Source of the DNA: an uncultured Bacteroidia bacterium
Lineage (GTDB): Bacteria > Bacteroidota > Bacteroidia > Bacteroidales > Prolixibacteraceae
Direction: 5' to 3'
Assembly: GCA_903918045.1 (NCBI GenBank)
Contig: CAIXCY010000233.1
Span: 1-56,530 of the forward strand
Length of the DNA: 56,530 nt
Shown: piece after piece, positions 1 through 9,818 of the stretch
How the letters are laid out: each line of letters starts with the position of its first letter
Numbering within the stretch: position 1 is the stretch's first letter
Made by a program: the position numbers and the translations under genes
Notes under the pieces: generated by a model
Databases searched by the model: none
What the model saw: the letters and a program-made list of their open reading frames with translations, nothing else
Told to the model about the DNA's origin: nothing

Positions 1-64
1 CTAATTAAGAGTGTAAACAGTAATGACCAAACGTATTTTTTCATAATAAACGCACGTATTAAAT

Positions 65-3000
65 TTAATTGTTTGTCAGTATTCCCCGATAAGGAACGAC
101 CTCATTATTCAGATTAATTATCTTCACCTCACTCAGACGGACAAACCCGTCGAGATCAGGGTTTGAAGATGTCGGCAGATCGGCTCCCTTTACGGAAATC
201 CGCACCCCCTCAACCTCCCTTATTGATTCGAAATGCACACTATTTTTCCTTTCATTTCCAATATTCACAGTTTTAAAAGGATTCCATTTCCCATCTTCAA
301 ATAATTCAATCGTGTAATTCTTTGGCAGCGGAATTGAATCACGCTTATCGTTCACTATCATCAGCCCTTTCAATTTTACAGGCTGACGAAATCTGGCGCT
401 CCACCAGATATCGGCTGGCTGACTTTTGGATCCTCCGCCATATTTTGCCGAAATCCATGAAAAATCGGGCTCATCAGATCCGTCAAGCGCCTTAAAAGCG
501 ATATTGGATTCAAAAGTCGACTGAGCCTGAACATCGGGGAAATTATCGGGTTCAATGGTAACTGTCACTTCATTGGAAGCCTCGCCTGCCTTACCCATAT
601 TGTCTATGGCAACAACTTTGTAATAATAAGTTTTGCCATTTTCAACGCTTTCATCGGTATAAACCTGGGCATCGTACTCGTTTAATTTTCTGTAGAGCGT
701 TTTAAATCCATGTGGTGTGGTATGTTTAAAAACCTGTGAGACATCAAGATCCTCATAAGAATCGGCCTTTTCAGGTTTGAAATCACTCTTTAGACTCTTA
801 AAAATACGATACGTTTTCACATCAGATTCAGGATTTGAGTGGAACCAAAGTGCAGCAAACCGGTTATGACCAACGTTTGATACCAGGTATCCCCTGATTC
901 CCAATACCCTGGAGGGCGTCGAATTCGCAACAGATGATGCCGGGGTAGTTACTTTCACAACGTTTGAAGCAGGTCCCTCATTATTCAGGTTATCAACAGC
1001 GCAAACTTTATAATAGTAGGTTGTATTTGGCTCCAGTCTGGTTCCCCAGCCGAAAGATTTTGTTTGAGGAACATCAGAAAAACAACTCGTTTCAGCTTTC
1101 CCAACCCGGTTACGCAGGTTTGGTTTAAACCCGGGCAATTCATCACGATAGATGTTATAATAGATTACATTACCAGGATTTTTCTTCCACTTCATATCAA
1201 CCTGCATATCGGCAACTGCATTTGCACTGAAACCCTGAACTGCATTCGCCTGATTTTTTCCAAGTATCCTTATTGTCTTGAGCCCAAACCCGTTTATCGT
1301 GAAGGTTAACGAATTCCCATCAACCTTAACCGGAATTCCCCTGTTAACTTCAATAAGATTGGTCTCTTCAGCCTTTTCAATTTTTTCCAGAAACGGTAAT
1401 TTTATGGTAACTTCAGTTGACTGACCACATACCTCGTTAACGCGCAGAATGTAGCCGCTGCCATTCATTTCTGCAGGCTTAAAGGTACTAACCGAGACGT
1501 TCGGTTTGTCTATTTTCAGGAAACCAAACTCATCGGAAGGCATCGTTCCTGAACTGTTTGATTTAGGCAGAAACCGGGCATATAACGGATGGGATATCTC
1601 GGCTCCGCTTATGTAGGCCTTACCATCGATCCAATTACCCGAATGACTTGAAATGCTCCAGGTTAGATTATGTTTTCCGCGCTGATCGACCTGAATATTC
1701 GTGCCGAACCAGTTATTCATCGGATAAAGAAACATATAGCTTTTCTCAGGTTTTTTGAGAAAGGATTCGTTTACCCAAAGTTGAGAGTGCCGCGGATAAC
1801 CATATTCAATCAAACCGCATTCAGCAGTTGCCAGTGTAATTCCAAAATCGTTGCCTGAGATATCAGAGAAACTCTGAATTCCGTAATGACTGGTAGTTGA
1901 GCCTTCGCTTTGATCAGCTATCGGTTCCACAACTGTTCCGGGCAGGTCATGATGTATTGTGAATCCGGGGACATTGAAGGGGAAAGCGAAAAACACCGAC
2001 TCCTTTCCCCAAAAAGTGTAGGTTTTGTAATCTTCGTGGCGTCGCATGGATGGAGATTTATCCATGGTAACTACAAAATCAATACGTTTAATCTCGTTAT
2101 ACAGAATGATCGTTTGCTCCATCTCCCTCACCCCTTTGGCCTTTATTTTGGCAACCATAACCTCCGAAACGTTCCCTTTTGAAGCGGTGAGCGTGGCAGA
2201 TTCGGCGCGATAATCCTTCTCCTTTTCGTCCACATAATTATATAGATATTCACCGAGTTTATAGTTTGCTTTAGGATCAACCAGCTCTTTCTTCAATTCC
2301 TTATCCCAGATACTGGAAACAGCTCCGCTTTTAGTGTCGAATAAAACTTTGTAGAACCGGTTTTCAAGTGTGGAAGTTTTAGCCATCATAGGGGATAATG
2401 GAGGAGCCAGTTTATCTTTCACTATTTTATACGTTTTATAACCCATTGATGGAATATTAGTTGCGACAAATGCTATTGAATTATCGGGCAACTTTTGGGT
2501 AGGAACAATTTTACCCGTGACATTATCAGTTAACTGAAATTCACCGGACATATTTTGCAGCCGGACAACATCAGACCGCTCAAAGGCAAGCGGGTTGAAA
2601 ACGGCCAGAGTACTGTCGCCGTTGGTTTTGATCAAGCCGTCAAATTGCCGGTTTACCTTTTCTTTAGCCTTATCGATGTAAGTTTTTGCATCGGTAACAA
2701 AGGCGCCGTGCATCGAATACTCGGTTTCATAATAACATTCCAGGCTTGCTTCGGAATTTTTTAAAGTTGAAGGGGCCTGCACCAATCCCTCAGAATAGGC
2801 TCCCATTGTATGTTCATCGAAATTCAAAAGATTGTTGTACCCGGCCCACACGTCCTCCCAGATTGAGCCTTTAGCTCCGGAAGCCGATGCAACAGCTCCA
2901 AAAGATTCAACTTCGACAAGTTTATTGCTTAGCAGGCGTGCCTGCGAAGCTGATTTAAAATCGGCATAATGCTCATCAACCCATGAATTTGGAGCGTCTT

Positions 3001-4210
3001 TATCAAAAACGAAGGTATTATCAGGTTTCAATTGGGAAGTGCCATCTTCAAAGAACATTGTCATCGTGGCATTGATAACCTTGGGATACTCCCATTTTTT
3101 ATTCCAGTTATTTATCAGGATTGAATTATCAAATACCGGAAGGCTGAAGTCCCAGCACTCCTTGAACATCACACAATTCAACGGCCATTTTTTCTCTTCA
3201 TAACTCTTCAGAATATCCTGTACTACAGACATTTTCCCCTCGGAAAAATCACCCGAATGGATACTGCAGTGATAGTGAGTGGTCTGAAACCAGGTCATAT
3301 TATCTTTATCATTGTCGGGTGAAAGCCACTTATAAAACGCGTTGGACGATGCGGGCCTCATTTGATCCTCCCCGTTATTCCGTCCATGGAAGAAATACTT
3401 CAACCCTGCCTCCTTTGTATAAAGCGGCAAAGAGCGTGGTAATCCTTCAACATCATCGAGCAAAGCCAATTTTCGCGGCTCGATCTCCAACATATCAACG
3501 ATATATCGGTTGGGCGTATAGAATAATCGGGCTAAGAACTCGGCATTCAGCATCTCAACATTGGCTGAGTTATGTATGGCTCCAAGTTCGATGCGCCCCT
3601 CATTAATGCGGGCAAGGAGCTCCTCAACCTTTTCCTTTGGTGCATTGCGGATCCACCGGGCCATAGGTTCCGAAGTCTCAACCGTCCAGCGGTACTGACT
3701 CTCCTTATCCCACCCATCTGTGAGTTTGCAATAATCCAGTGCCAGTTCAATCCCCAATTCACGAACATCCCGTCTCATTAAATGGAAATAATCGGCATAT
3801 CCCATGTCGTGATGCGAATAGGCAACATGATAAATTTTCCATTTCTTTTGAGGCTTCCAGGCAACGATCTTAGTATCCAATACCTTGCTGTCGTCGGATA
3901 AAATACTAAATTGGATATCGGTTGTAACTTCTTGTTCCGGAATGAAAATCTCATTTTTACTGTCACCGCCAGGCAAAGATTTCAATTGTTCCAAATGAAC
4001 CAATTGAGTACCATTTTTAACAACTAATTGAAAATTTCCTTCCTTCAAATTATTTGATATTGAAACATATACCAGTTGCTTTAAAGGTTCATTTCCCTTT
4101 TTCTTTTGAAAAAAAGGTGTCTGTTCAATATTTTTAATCACAATCTGACCATAACCTGTGATAGAGAGAGACAGGGTAAAAATAAATGAAATAATCAGGG
4201 CTTTATTCAT
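65..4210 (-). CDS. Secreted GH38-like alpha-mannosidase with FN3 and discoidin modules
   Basis: Divergent GH38-type glycosidase, predicted to cleave alpha-mannosides outside the cytoplasm. I chose the ATG at 4210 because it opens directly on a signal peptide ending near TGYGQ; the frame extends 16 codons further, but that would overlap the upstream gene. The protein is about 1381 residues, longer than usual. A beta-sandwich lead-in (about 25-125) precedes the GH38 metal motif SHHDMGY (Asp135), with the candidate nucleophile region LLDDVEG at Asp252/253 and a later FDEHTMGA loop typical of the family. Two fibronectin-III-like domains follow (about 993-1092 and 1093-1222, each with a TYYYKV strand), then a C-terminal F5/8 discoidin-like domain (about 1223-1375), probably for carbohydrate binding. 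It starts 10 bp after the GH29 fusion gene and is the last gene of the run. The family is fairly certain; linkage specificity is unknown. Confidence 0.82.
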   Translation of the reverse strand: MNKALIISFIFTLSLSITGYGQIVIKNIEQTPFFQKKKGNEPLKQLVYVSISNNLKEGNFQLVVKNGTQLVHLEQLKSLPGGDSKNEIFIPEQEVTTDIQFSILSDDSKVLDTKIVAWKPQKKWKIYHVAYSHHDMGYADYFHLMRRDVRELGIELALDYCKLTDGWDKESQYRWTVETSEPMARWIRNAPKEKVEELLARINEGRIELGAIHNSANVEMLNAEFLARLFYTPNRYIVDMLEIEPRKLALLDDVEGLPRSLPLYTKEAGLKYFFHGRNNGEDQMRPASSNAFYKWLSPDNDKDNMTWFQTTHYHCSIHSGDFSEGKMSVVQDILKSYEEKKWPLNCVMFKECWDFSLPVFDNSILINNWNKKWEYPKVINATMTMFFEDGTSQLKPDNTFVFDKDAPNSWVDEHYADFKSASQARLLSNKLVEVESFGAVASASGAKGSIWEDVWAGYNNLLNFDEHTMGAYSEGLVQAPSTLKNSEASLECYYETEYSMHGAFVTDAKTYIDKAKEKVNRQFDGLIKTNGDSTLAVFNPLAFERSDVVRLQNMSGEFQLTDNVTGKIVPTQKLPDNSIAFVATNIPSMGYKTYKIVKDKLAPPLSPMMAKTSTLENRFYKVLFDTKSGAVSSIWDKELKKELVDPKANYKLGEYLYNYVDEKEKDYRAESATLTASKGNVSEVMVAKIKAKGVREMEQTIILYNEIKRIDFVVTMDKSPSMRRHEDYKTYTFWGKESVFFAFPFNVPGFTIHHDLPGTVVEPIADQSEGSTTSHYGIQSFSDISGNDFGITLATAECGLIEYGYPRHSQLWVNESFLKKPEKSYMFLYPMNNWFGTNIQVDQRGKHNLTWSISSHSGNWIDGKAYISGAEISHPLYARFLPKSNSSGTMPSDEFGFLKIDKPNVSVSTFKPAEMNGSGYILRVNEVCGQSTEVTIKLPFLEKIEKAEETNLIEVNRGIPVKVDGNSLTFTINGFGLKTIRILGKNQANAVQGFSANAVADMQVDMKWKKNPGNVIYYNIYRDELPGFKPNLRNRVGKAETSCFSDVPQTKSFGWGTRLEPNTTYYYKVCAVDNLNNEGPASNVVKVTTPASSVANSTPSRVLGIRGYLVSNVGHNRFAALWFHSNPESDVKTYRIFKSLKSDFKPEKADSYEDLDVSQVFKHTTPHGFKTLYRKLNEYDAQVYTDESVENGKTYYYKVVAIDNMGKAGEASNEVTVTIEPDNFPDVQAQSTFESNIAFKALDGSDEPDFSWISAKYGGGSKSQPADIWWSARFRQPVKLKGLMIVNDKRDSIPLPKNYTIELFEDGKWNPFKTVNIGNERKNSVHFESIREVEGVRISVKGADLPTSSNPDLDGFVRLSEVKIINLNNEVVPYRGILTNN

Positions 4211-4220
4211 ACAATTGTTT

Positions 4221-7200
4221 TTAAAAATTAGTAACAGGAATTTTAAATAATCCATCATTATCCTGACTTACTACATTTCCATTTACTTTGATAATCTCTT
4301 TTCCGCGCTCTGCGTTAATTTCAATTTTCAACCTTCCACTCCTATATCGAAGGTCAGCAGATACTGTTTGGCCAGCCGGAAACAGATTTGGCCGAAGAAT
4401 CAGGTATTCCCCCGATACTTTTACGCCCAGCCAATGTCTGACAACAAACGAGGTAACTTCGGCTGATGTCCATGGGACGATTCCGCAAAAAGGAACCTGA
4501 CTGCGGTTCAGTGGGAGCTCTTCGAACCAGGCGCCGGCATTTCCTCCCTGGATATCGTTTAGCCACTGAAGTGAACGGCGGCTGCGATCAAGTAGTCCGG
4601 CGTCATGCTGAGCACGGGCGATAAATGCTGTTCCAAAGGTCCAGGGGCCGGGCTGGTCAAGCTGCGAACTGGAGTGGTACCGTTCATACCCGCCCATATT
4701 CCATCGGGCGTTCCAGATTGTCTCAAGCTTATCCAGTGAATTTCGCGCTAACGCAGACTGGGGATCAATAATTCCCAGTAAAATTGGGATTGCATAGGTC
4801 GCATCCGGATTCAGACGATGGGCAAATTCGGTTTGAATAGGGGCATCATAGGTATATGCATTTACACGTCCCTGCGTAAGATCGGCAATGTCCCCGGCTA
4901 CATTTCGCCGCTTAATTAAAGCATTATGATCCACTAATGAAAATGATGGATGATGTAACATTGCATTCAAAAAGCGGTCAGCTTCCCTCCTCCAGCCGGC
5001 TGCTTTTCCAGGAACACCCAATTGCTCCGAAAGATCGGCTGCATCCCTTAATCCCTGGATCATATAGGTTTGGTAAGCCATTTCATAACCGTCGCTAAAT
5101 GTGCGCTCCCAGAATTCTCTGCGGTTATGAACCATTCCTGTAGAATCGCGAAAAACCGGATTCAGCGGCCGCTCAATCAGCATCAAAATTTTCTTTTGGT
5201 ATTCGGAGAGCAAGGAATTGTCACCGGTCCAGTCAGAATAGAGTTTAAGACAATTCATTAAGACACCCATCTGGTCGAATTCTTCACGGTCAGGCTCATC
5301 AAATCCACCGGCTATGACCGTTGTTCCTTCATCAGAGACCAGCTCCGAAAGAATATAGTTGAGCAATCCTCTTGCATTTTCGAATGACCCGCTGTATATC
5401 AATCCCATTGCGACATTTGAACCATCCCTCACCCACTGGTTTCCGTATTCAAATACACCGGCATCCATACGCCCGTTCGCTGCCACCATCCCCGGCAGGG
5501 CAAAAGAGGCATTTTGAAAAAGCTTGTTTACCAGGGTATCAGTGGTTGAAATTGATGACAATGGATTTTGGAAGTTATTTATCCCAGCTGAAGGGTGAAC
5601 GTCCGGGACAGTGAATTTTCGTTCTATTAAAATTGTTTCCCCTTTTATAATGGGGATCGGTTTCGAATCAGGATATCCGTCAATGGCACCGATTCGTAAC
5701 GTATCGTTCCCTGCCAGATCACTGGCGGTTAGGGATATTTTATGCAAAAATGTTTCAGGCGTGTCAGCAACCGAAAGGGTTTCAATGACGCGGACACCCC
5801 CCGCCCACCAGCTGAGTTCGACTGCGGGTCTATTGTTTACTTTAATCCATTTTGAAGCTGAATTATGCCCTAACGCAGTAAAAGCAACTTCACCAAGGAT
5901 TAATTTCAGGGCAGTTTGCGAGAAATTCTTCCCCGGAACATAATTTAAAGCATTTACTTTCCGGGCCGACTGACCGGGATTAGCAGCATCAAACAGCAAA
6001 CGGGTAAAAGCGGGCAGCATTCCCGATTTATCGGCTTGGATAATCATTTTGGCATTTCCGCTCCGTAAAAAGTAATATTCCCTTCCCGCCTTATATGCAT
6101 TCAGATACTCAGCATCATCATCTGACGTATTATAAACCTGGAACTCGGAAATTGTGACCCCCTCAAGCGGCGGAGGTTTACCCGGAAAGGAGAGGACATT
6201 AAACCGGTTCTCTCCGGTTTTGAAACGCTTCACAACCAACCGAACCATCCGGCTCTCGACGGCTGGAAATTGCTTTGTAAATTTAGTGCCAATGCCGGTA
6301 CCCATTAAAATAGTTTTCCACTGGTCTCCCTGCAAATATTGAAGTTCAAAGGTTTCAATATGGGGAATATAAGGTTCAACAAGCGTCACTGTATTAAATC
6401 GCTTGAAACCGGCAAGGTCAACAGTTAGTGTTGGAAGGGAATCATTCACCTGAGCAAGCCAGCGGGTATTTGGATCTTCATCAACGGCATATTCGGGCAG
6501 GTATTCAACCCTGTCGCCTGATATACTTGACGATTTTACAGGTTGGTATCCGGTTAGCGTTTGAAAAGGTGATAATTCATCAGGATGGTCAATCACCTTT
6601 TTCAAATCGAGTAAACGATCGACAAGGTTTTGGGGAATCCTTCCGGTAAGATCAGGAGGAACATCAAGAAGAAGATTTGCACCACGACCGGTGGACTCCT
6701 TGTACCAGTGGTAAAGTGTCCGCACCGATTTAGTCACATCTCCCTCCATCCAGAACCAATTTTGGTTTATCGTCTGACATACCTCCATGGGGATATAATA
6801 ATTTTTTCCGTCAACTTTCCTCACCGGATCATGTCCCTTAACAGGTGGCAAGGTGCGTTCGCCATTAGTGATGTCTGCAGGAAAATTTGCCAAAACCGAT
6901 CCGTCCGTAAACCCGTTATTGCAGGTTACCAGACAATCGGGTTGACAACGTTTAACGATTTGGTATAATTCAGCACGCTGTTTCTGTTCCAGAATTGACG
7001 GAATATCAATCCAAATCTCGACAAGTCCTTTGTATCTGGTTGCCAGTTCGGTAATTTGATCCTTAACCAGCTTGAAGTATTCCTCTTTAGTTGAAACAGG
7101 TTGGTTATGATCATCCCAGAGACAATAATAGAGGGCCGGCCTGATATCGAATTTCCGGCAACTTGCCATAAATTGAGCAACGATATCTTTTCGATAGCCC

Positions 7201-7565
7201 GTTGTGGCAATATCGTAATCATATTCTTTACCTTTCCAGCTCACCTTGCTATCCCACAAACAGAACCCACCGGTATGTTTGGCAGTGAGAACGGCATACT
7301 TCATCCCGGCATCTTTAGCTGTCCTGATCCACTGATCAACATCGAGGTTTGCGGGATTAAAGCTTTGAGCAGCCATTTTACCATCGTCATATTCGGCCCT
7401 GGCAAAGGTGTTCATATTGAAATGGATGAACATTCCGTATTTCATCTGCTCCCATTGCCGGATATTCGGTTGAGGTGACAATAATCTAGTTTGGCCGGCT
7501 ACTAAGCCAGGCATAAAAAATATTAAACCCCAAATAATTCGAATTTGAAAACACCTGATATTCAT
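4221..7565 (-). CDS. Secreted two-catalytic-domain protein: GH29 alpha-L-fucosidase plus six-hairpin glycosidase
   Basis: After a signal peptide (ending about LVAGQ, residue 25), residues 35-325 are a GH29 alpha-L-fucosidase barrel: YGMFIHFN at 43-50, TAKHTGGFCLW at 94-104, and EIWID with Asp187 at the usual nucleophile position. A discoidin-like domain follows (about 335-478). Residues 490-1040 then form a second enzyme-like unit: a beta-sandwich and an (alpha/alpha)6 barrel carrying QWVRDGS (710-716) and PWTSAE (1031-1036), as in amylo-alpha-1,6-glucosidase and GH15/GH63-type six-hairpin glycosidases. At 1114 residues it is roughly twice a normal GH29. Whether the second domain is active, and on which sugar, cannot be read from the sequence. 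It lies 84 bp downstream of a stand-alone six-hairpin glycosidase and 10 bp upstream of a GH38 gene. GH29 assignment is strong; the second domain is recognised only at fold level. Confidence 0.85.
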   Translation of the reverse strand: MNIRCFQIRIIWGLIFFMPGLVAGQTRLLSPQPNIRQWEQMKYGMFIHFNMNTFARAEYDDGKMAAQSFNPANLDVDQWIRTAKDAGMKYAVLTAKHTGGFCLWDSKVSWKGKEYDYDIATTGYRKDIVAQFMASCRKFDIRPALYYCLWDDHNQPVSTKEEYFKLVKDQITELATRYKGLVEIWIDIPSILEQKQRAELYQIVKRCQPDCLVTCNNGFTDGSVLANFPADITNGERTLPPVKGHDPVRKVDGKNYYIPMEVCQTINQNWFWMEGDVTKSVRTLYHWYKESTGRGANLLLDVPPDLTGRIPQNLVDRLLDLKKVIDHPDELSPFQTLTGYQPVKSSSISGDRVEYLPEYAVDEDPNTRWLAQVNDSLPTLTVDLAGFKRFNTVTLVEPYIPHIETFELQYLQGDQWKTILMGTGIGTKFTKQFPAVESRMVRLVVKRFKTGENRFNVLSFPGKPPPLEGVTISEFQVYNTSDDDAEYLNAYKAGREYYFLRSGNAKMIIQADKSGMLPAFTRLLFDAANPGQSARKVNALNYVPGKNFSQTALKLILGEVAFTALGHNSASKWIKVNNRPAVELSWWAGGVRVIETLSVADTPETFLHKISLTASDLAGNDTLRIGAIDGYPDSKPIPIIKGETILIERKFTVPDVHPSAGINNFQNPLSSISTTDTLVNKLFQNASFALPGMVAANGRMDAGVFEYGNQWVRDGSNVAMGLIYSGSFENARGLLNYILSELVSDEGTTVIAGGFDEPDREEFDQMGVLMNCLKLYSDWTGDNSLLSEYQKKILMLIERPLNPVFRDSTGMVHNRREFWERTFSDGYEMAYQTYMIQGLRDAADLSEQLGVPGKAAGWRREADRFLNAMLHHPSFSLVDHNALIKRRNVAGDIADLTQGRVNAYTYDAPIQTEFAHRLNPDATYAIPILLGIIDPQSALARNSLDKLETIWNARWNMGGYERYHSSSQLDQPGPWTFGTAFIARAQHDAGLLDRSRRSLQWLNDIQGGNAGAWFEELPLNRSQVPFCGIVPWTSAEVTSFVVRHWLGVKVSGEYLILRPNLFPAGQTVSADLRYRSGRLKIEINAERGKEIIKVNGNVVSQDNDGLFKIPVTNF

Positions 7566-7649
7566 AATAAACAGAGATTTTATTACTATTAAATGTGCCT
7601 TTATTCAATTCAGATCCTGTTCTTTTCTGGGAAGCAAAATATTTCAGAA

Positions 7650-9818
7650 TTATGGAAATACTATCGATTCCCCAATTGGCTTTGTTGCCACTAATTTCTC
7701 ATCCCTGTAAACCGAAAAATTGCGCATTCCAATATGAATATTATATGATTTTCCCCGGAATTTAAAATCGCTAAGAGTGGTCTCCCCCATTTCTTCGTGG
7801 GTATTTGGTTTAATTGTGAGCACATCCTTGTCAATACTGATCCCAAATGTACCAAAGATAATCGCCTCCATACCCGCGCCTGCTGATATTTCAACCGGCA
7901 TCGAGGATCGGTCCTGAATCGGGGCATCGGTCCGTGGGTTTTGAGGGAGATAGGGGAAATATTCAATATAACGCATATTCCGTTTAAGGATATCCCAGCC
8001 CATTTCGGCAAAGCCCTGTTTGTAGAGGTTACGGGAGATGCGGCCAGGCATACCCGCATACTGGCCGCCACCACCCCAGTCTGAATCGATGAGGTCCCAG
8101 TGAACACTATCCTTTCTGGCAATTGAGTAGATCCCAAATTTTCCCAGGAAGACCCCTTCCCGCAGATGACTCACAAGTTTGTTCACCTGATTACCCGATA
8201 AATAATCGGTTCCAAGGGCATCGAAGAGGTGATCAGTCCAGATTGTCTCCCTTGTTCCGTCGGGGTAAAGGTTATCGAACCATCCCTCCTTTTCGTTCCA
8301 AAGGCAGGAGTTCATAAGTCCCTTCAGCTTCTCAGCATCCCTTTGATAACTTTCGGCATTTTTATCCTTCAGAATTGCTGCCCACTCCGACATCCGGTAG
8401 AGCAAATAGGTGGTGAGTACATTTACAATCGGTACTACATGATTGTACCCGTCGGTCCTGATTTCAATTATTTTCTGGGTATCATAACCAACATCCATCA
8501 AACCATCCTTATTTCTATAATTGGTTTTCAATTCATTAACCCATTGTTGCATACCCTCCCAGACAGTTACATCACCCCCCTTTTGATTGAATATTGTAAA
8601 ATCACCGGTGTGGCGTAAGTAGGCCTCAATCATAATCTGTAGCGCGAAGGGCTCCTGAATATAAAGATTTTCCCATTCAGCCCCTTTCCAGCTTACATAG
8701 GTTTTTTTCATCTTTACCTCCCGAAAATCGGTCAGGATTGCCTCCTTGAGACTTTTGGGATCGAGCATCGCAAGCACATCAGACGCATAAGAGGTATCCC
8801 AGCTGATTGTAAACGGCCAGTATCCCACTGCCCAGAATGGGTTTGTGATATAGTTCGGATTTTCGTACCGGCTCATCAATACAGAAAGCAGACATCGGTA
8901 ATAATATTCCTGAAGTTTTTTGTTCGAACTCTCAAGTTTCGGAACATTTTGGAACGCCCATTTAAGCTTATCACGCGAAATCCGATCGGCAACATTCATG
9001 CGAATAGCAATATCTTTCTGCACAACATCGGGGGATTTCGAATTCGCCGAATAAAACTGAACTGCAAAATAAGCGGTCACATATTCTCCAGGAGGGAGGG
9101 TCAGTTCAAATCCCTTTTCGCTCAACGTTTCAATGCTGGAGGAGACCCTTGCATGCATTTGGGCGCTTCCATACGTAAACGGATCGACCTGCCGGGCACT
9201 GTCGGAACCTTTCATCCCGTCGCAGTTCATCTGACTTGCGATCTGCTGGGGGATCAAAGTCAACTTCAACGGTTTATCCTTCCTGTTTTTGAAGACAATT
9301 TTCAAATAAACTTCATCACTATTGTACGACACATTGGTGCAGCTTCGGATTGAAAAACTCAGCCATTTACCGTCAATCTCCTTATGGAAGGTACCGGATC
9401 TGAAATAGCCATTCGGTTGCCAGGTCTCATCCTGTGTCACCATCATATAGGGTGCATACGATCTGAAATTGGCAGCAAGCGGATCGGAACCTTTTCCTTC
9501 ATTAATCCACTTATCCCATATTGTTGGGACATCATCCCGGATAAGCTTTCCGGTGTTTTGATCAAGAAAATTCAGATTAAAGGTATAAGTCGCGGAACTC
9601 AGGGGCAAAAACTGCACGTTTGTAAAACTGGTAATACTATACTGGCGGGGGCAGACAAATCCCCTGTAATTAAAAAGCATAACCTGCTGATCGTCGAACC
9701 GGATCTGCTGACGTTCCATCGCATAATATTCGGGATCGGAGGGATCAAATACTCTTTGGGCATTTACAAATTCCGAATACCCAATGATGCAAATCAGAAT
9801 AAATACAATATTTTTCAT
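7650..9818 (-). CDS. Secreted six-hairpin (alpha/alpha)6 glycosidase, GH63/MGH1-like
   Basis: A 722-residue exported protein (signal peptide ending about FVNAQ, residue 21). The N-terminal half is beta-rich. From about 290 the helical barrel begins, with SWDTSYASD and MLDP at 339-354, which matches the WDxxF/Y...DP signature of GH63/trehalase-like and mannosylglycerate-hydrolase-like enzymes. Later conserved stretches are AEWENLYIQEPF, DSDWGGGGQYAG and the terminal SAGAGMEAI strand. No GH family can be fixed without a profile search. The start codon overlaps the stop of the upstream GH29 gene in an ATGA, so the two are translationally coupled and probably act on the same glycan branch. Confidence 0.7.
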   Translation of the reverse strand: MKNIVFILICIIGYSEFVNAQRVFDPSDPEYYAMERQQIRFDDQQVMLFNYRGFVCPRQYSITSFTNVQFLPLSSATYTFNLNFLDQNTGKLIRDDVPTIWDKWINEGKGSDPLAANFRSYAPYMMVTQDETWQPNGYFRSGTFHKEIDGKWLSFSIRSCTNVSYNSDEVYLKIVFKNRKDKPLKLTLIPQQIASQMNCDGMKGSDSARQVDPFTYGSAQMHARVSSSIETLSEKGFELTLPPGEYVTAYFAVQFYSANSKSPDVVQKDIAIRMNVADRISRDKLKWAFQNVPKLESSNKKLQEYYYRCLLSVLMSRYENPNYITNPFWAVGYWPFTISWDTSYASDVLAMLDPKSLKEAILTDFREVKMKKTYVSWKGAEWENLYIQEPFALQIMIEAYLRHTGDFTIFNQKGGDVTVWEGMQQWVNELKTNYRNKDGLMDVGYDTQKIIEIRTDGYNHVVPIVNVLTTYLLYRMSEWAAILKDKNAESYQRDAEKLKGLMNSCLWNEKEGWFDNLYPDGTRETIWTDHLFDALGTDYLSGNQVNKLVSHLREGVFLGKFGIYSIARKDSVHWDLIDSDWGGGGQYAGMPGRISRNLYKQGFAEMGWDILKRNMRYIEYFPYLPQNPRTDAPIQDRSSMPVEISAGAGMEAIIFGTFGISIDKDVLTIKPNTHEEMGETTLSDFKFRGKSYNIHIGMRNFSVYRDEKLVATKPIGESIVFP

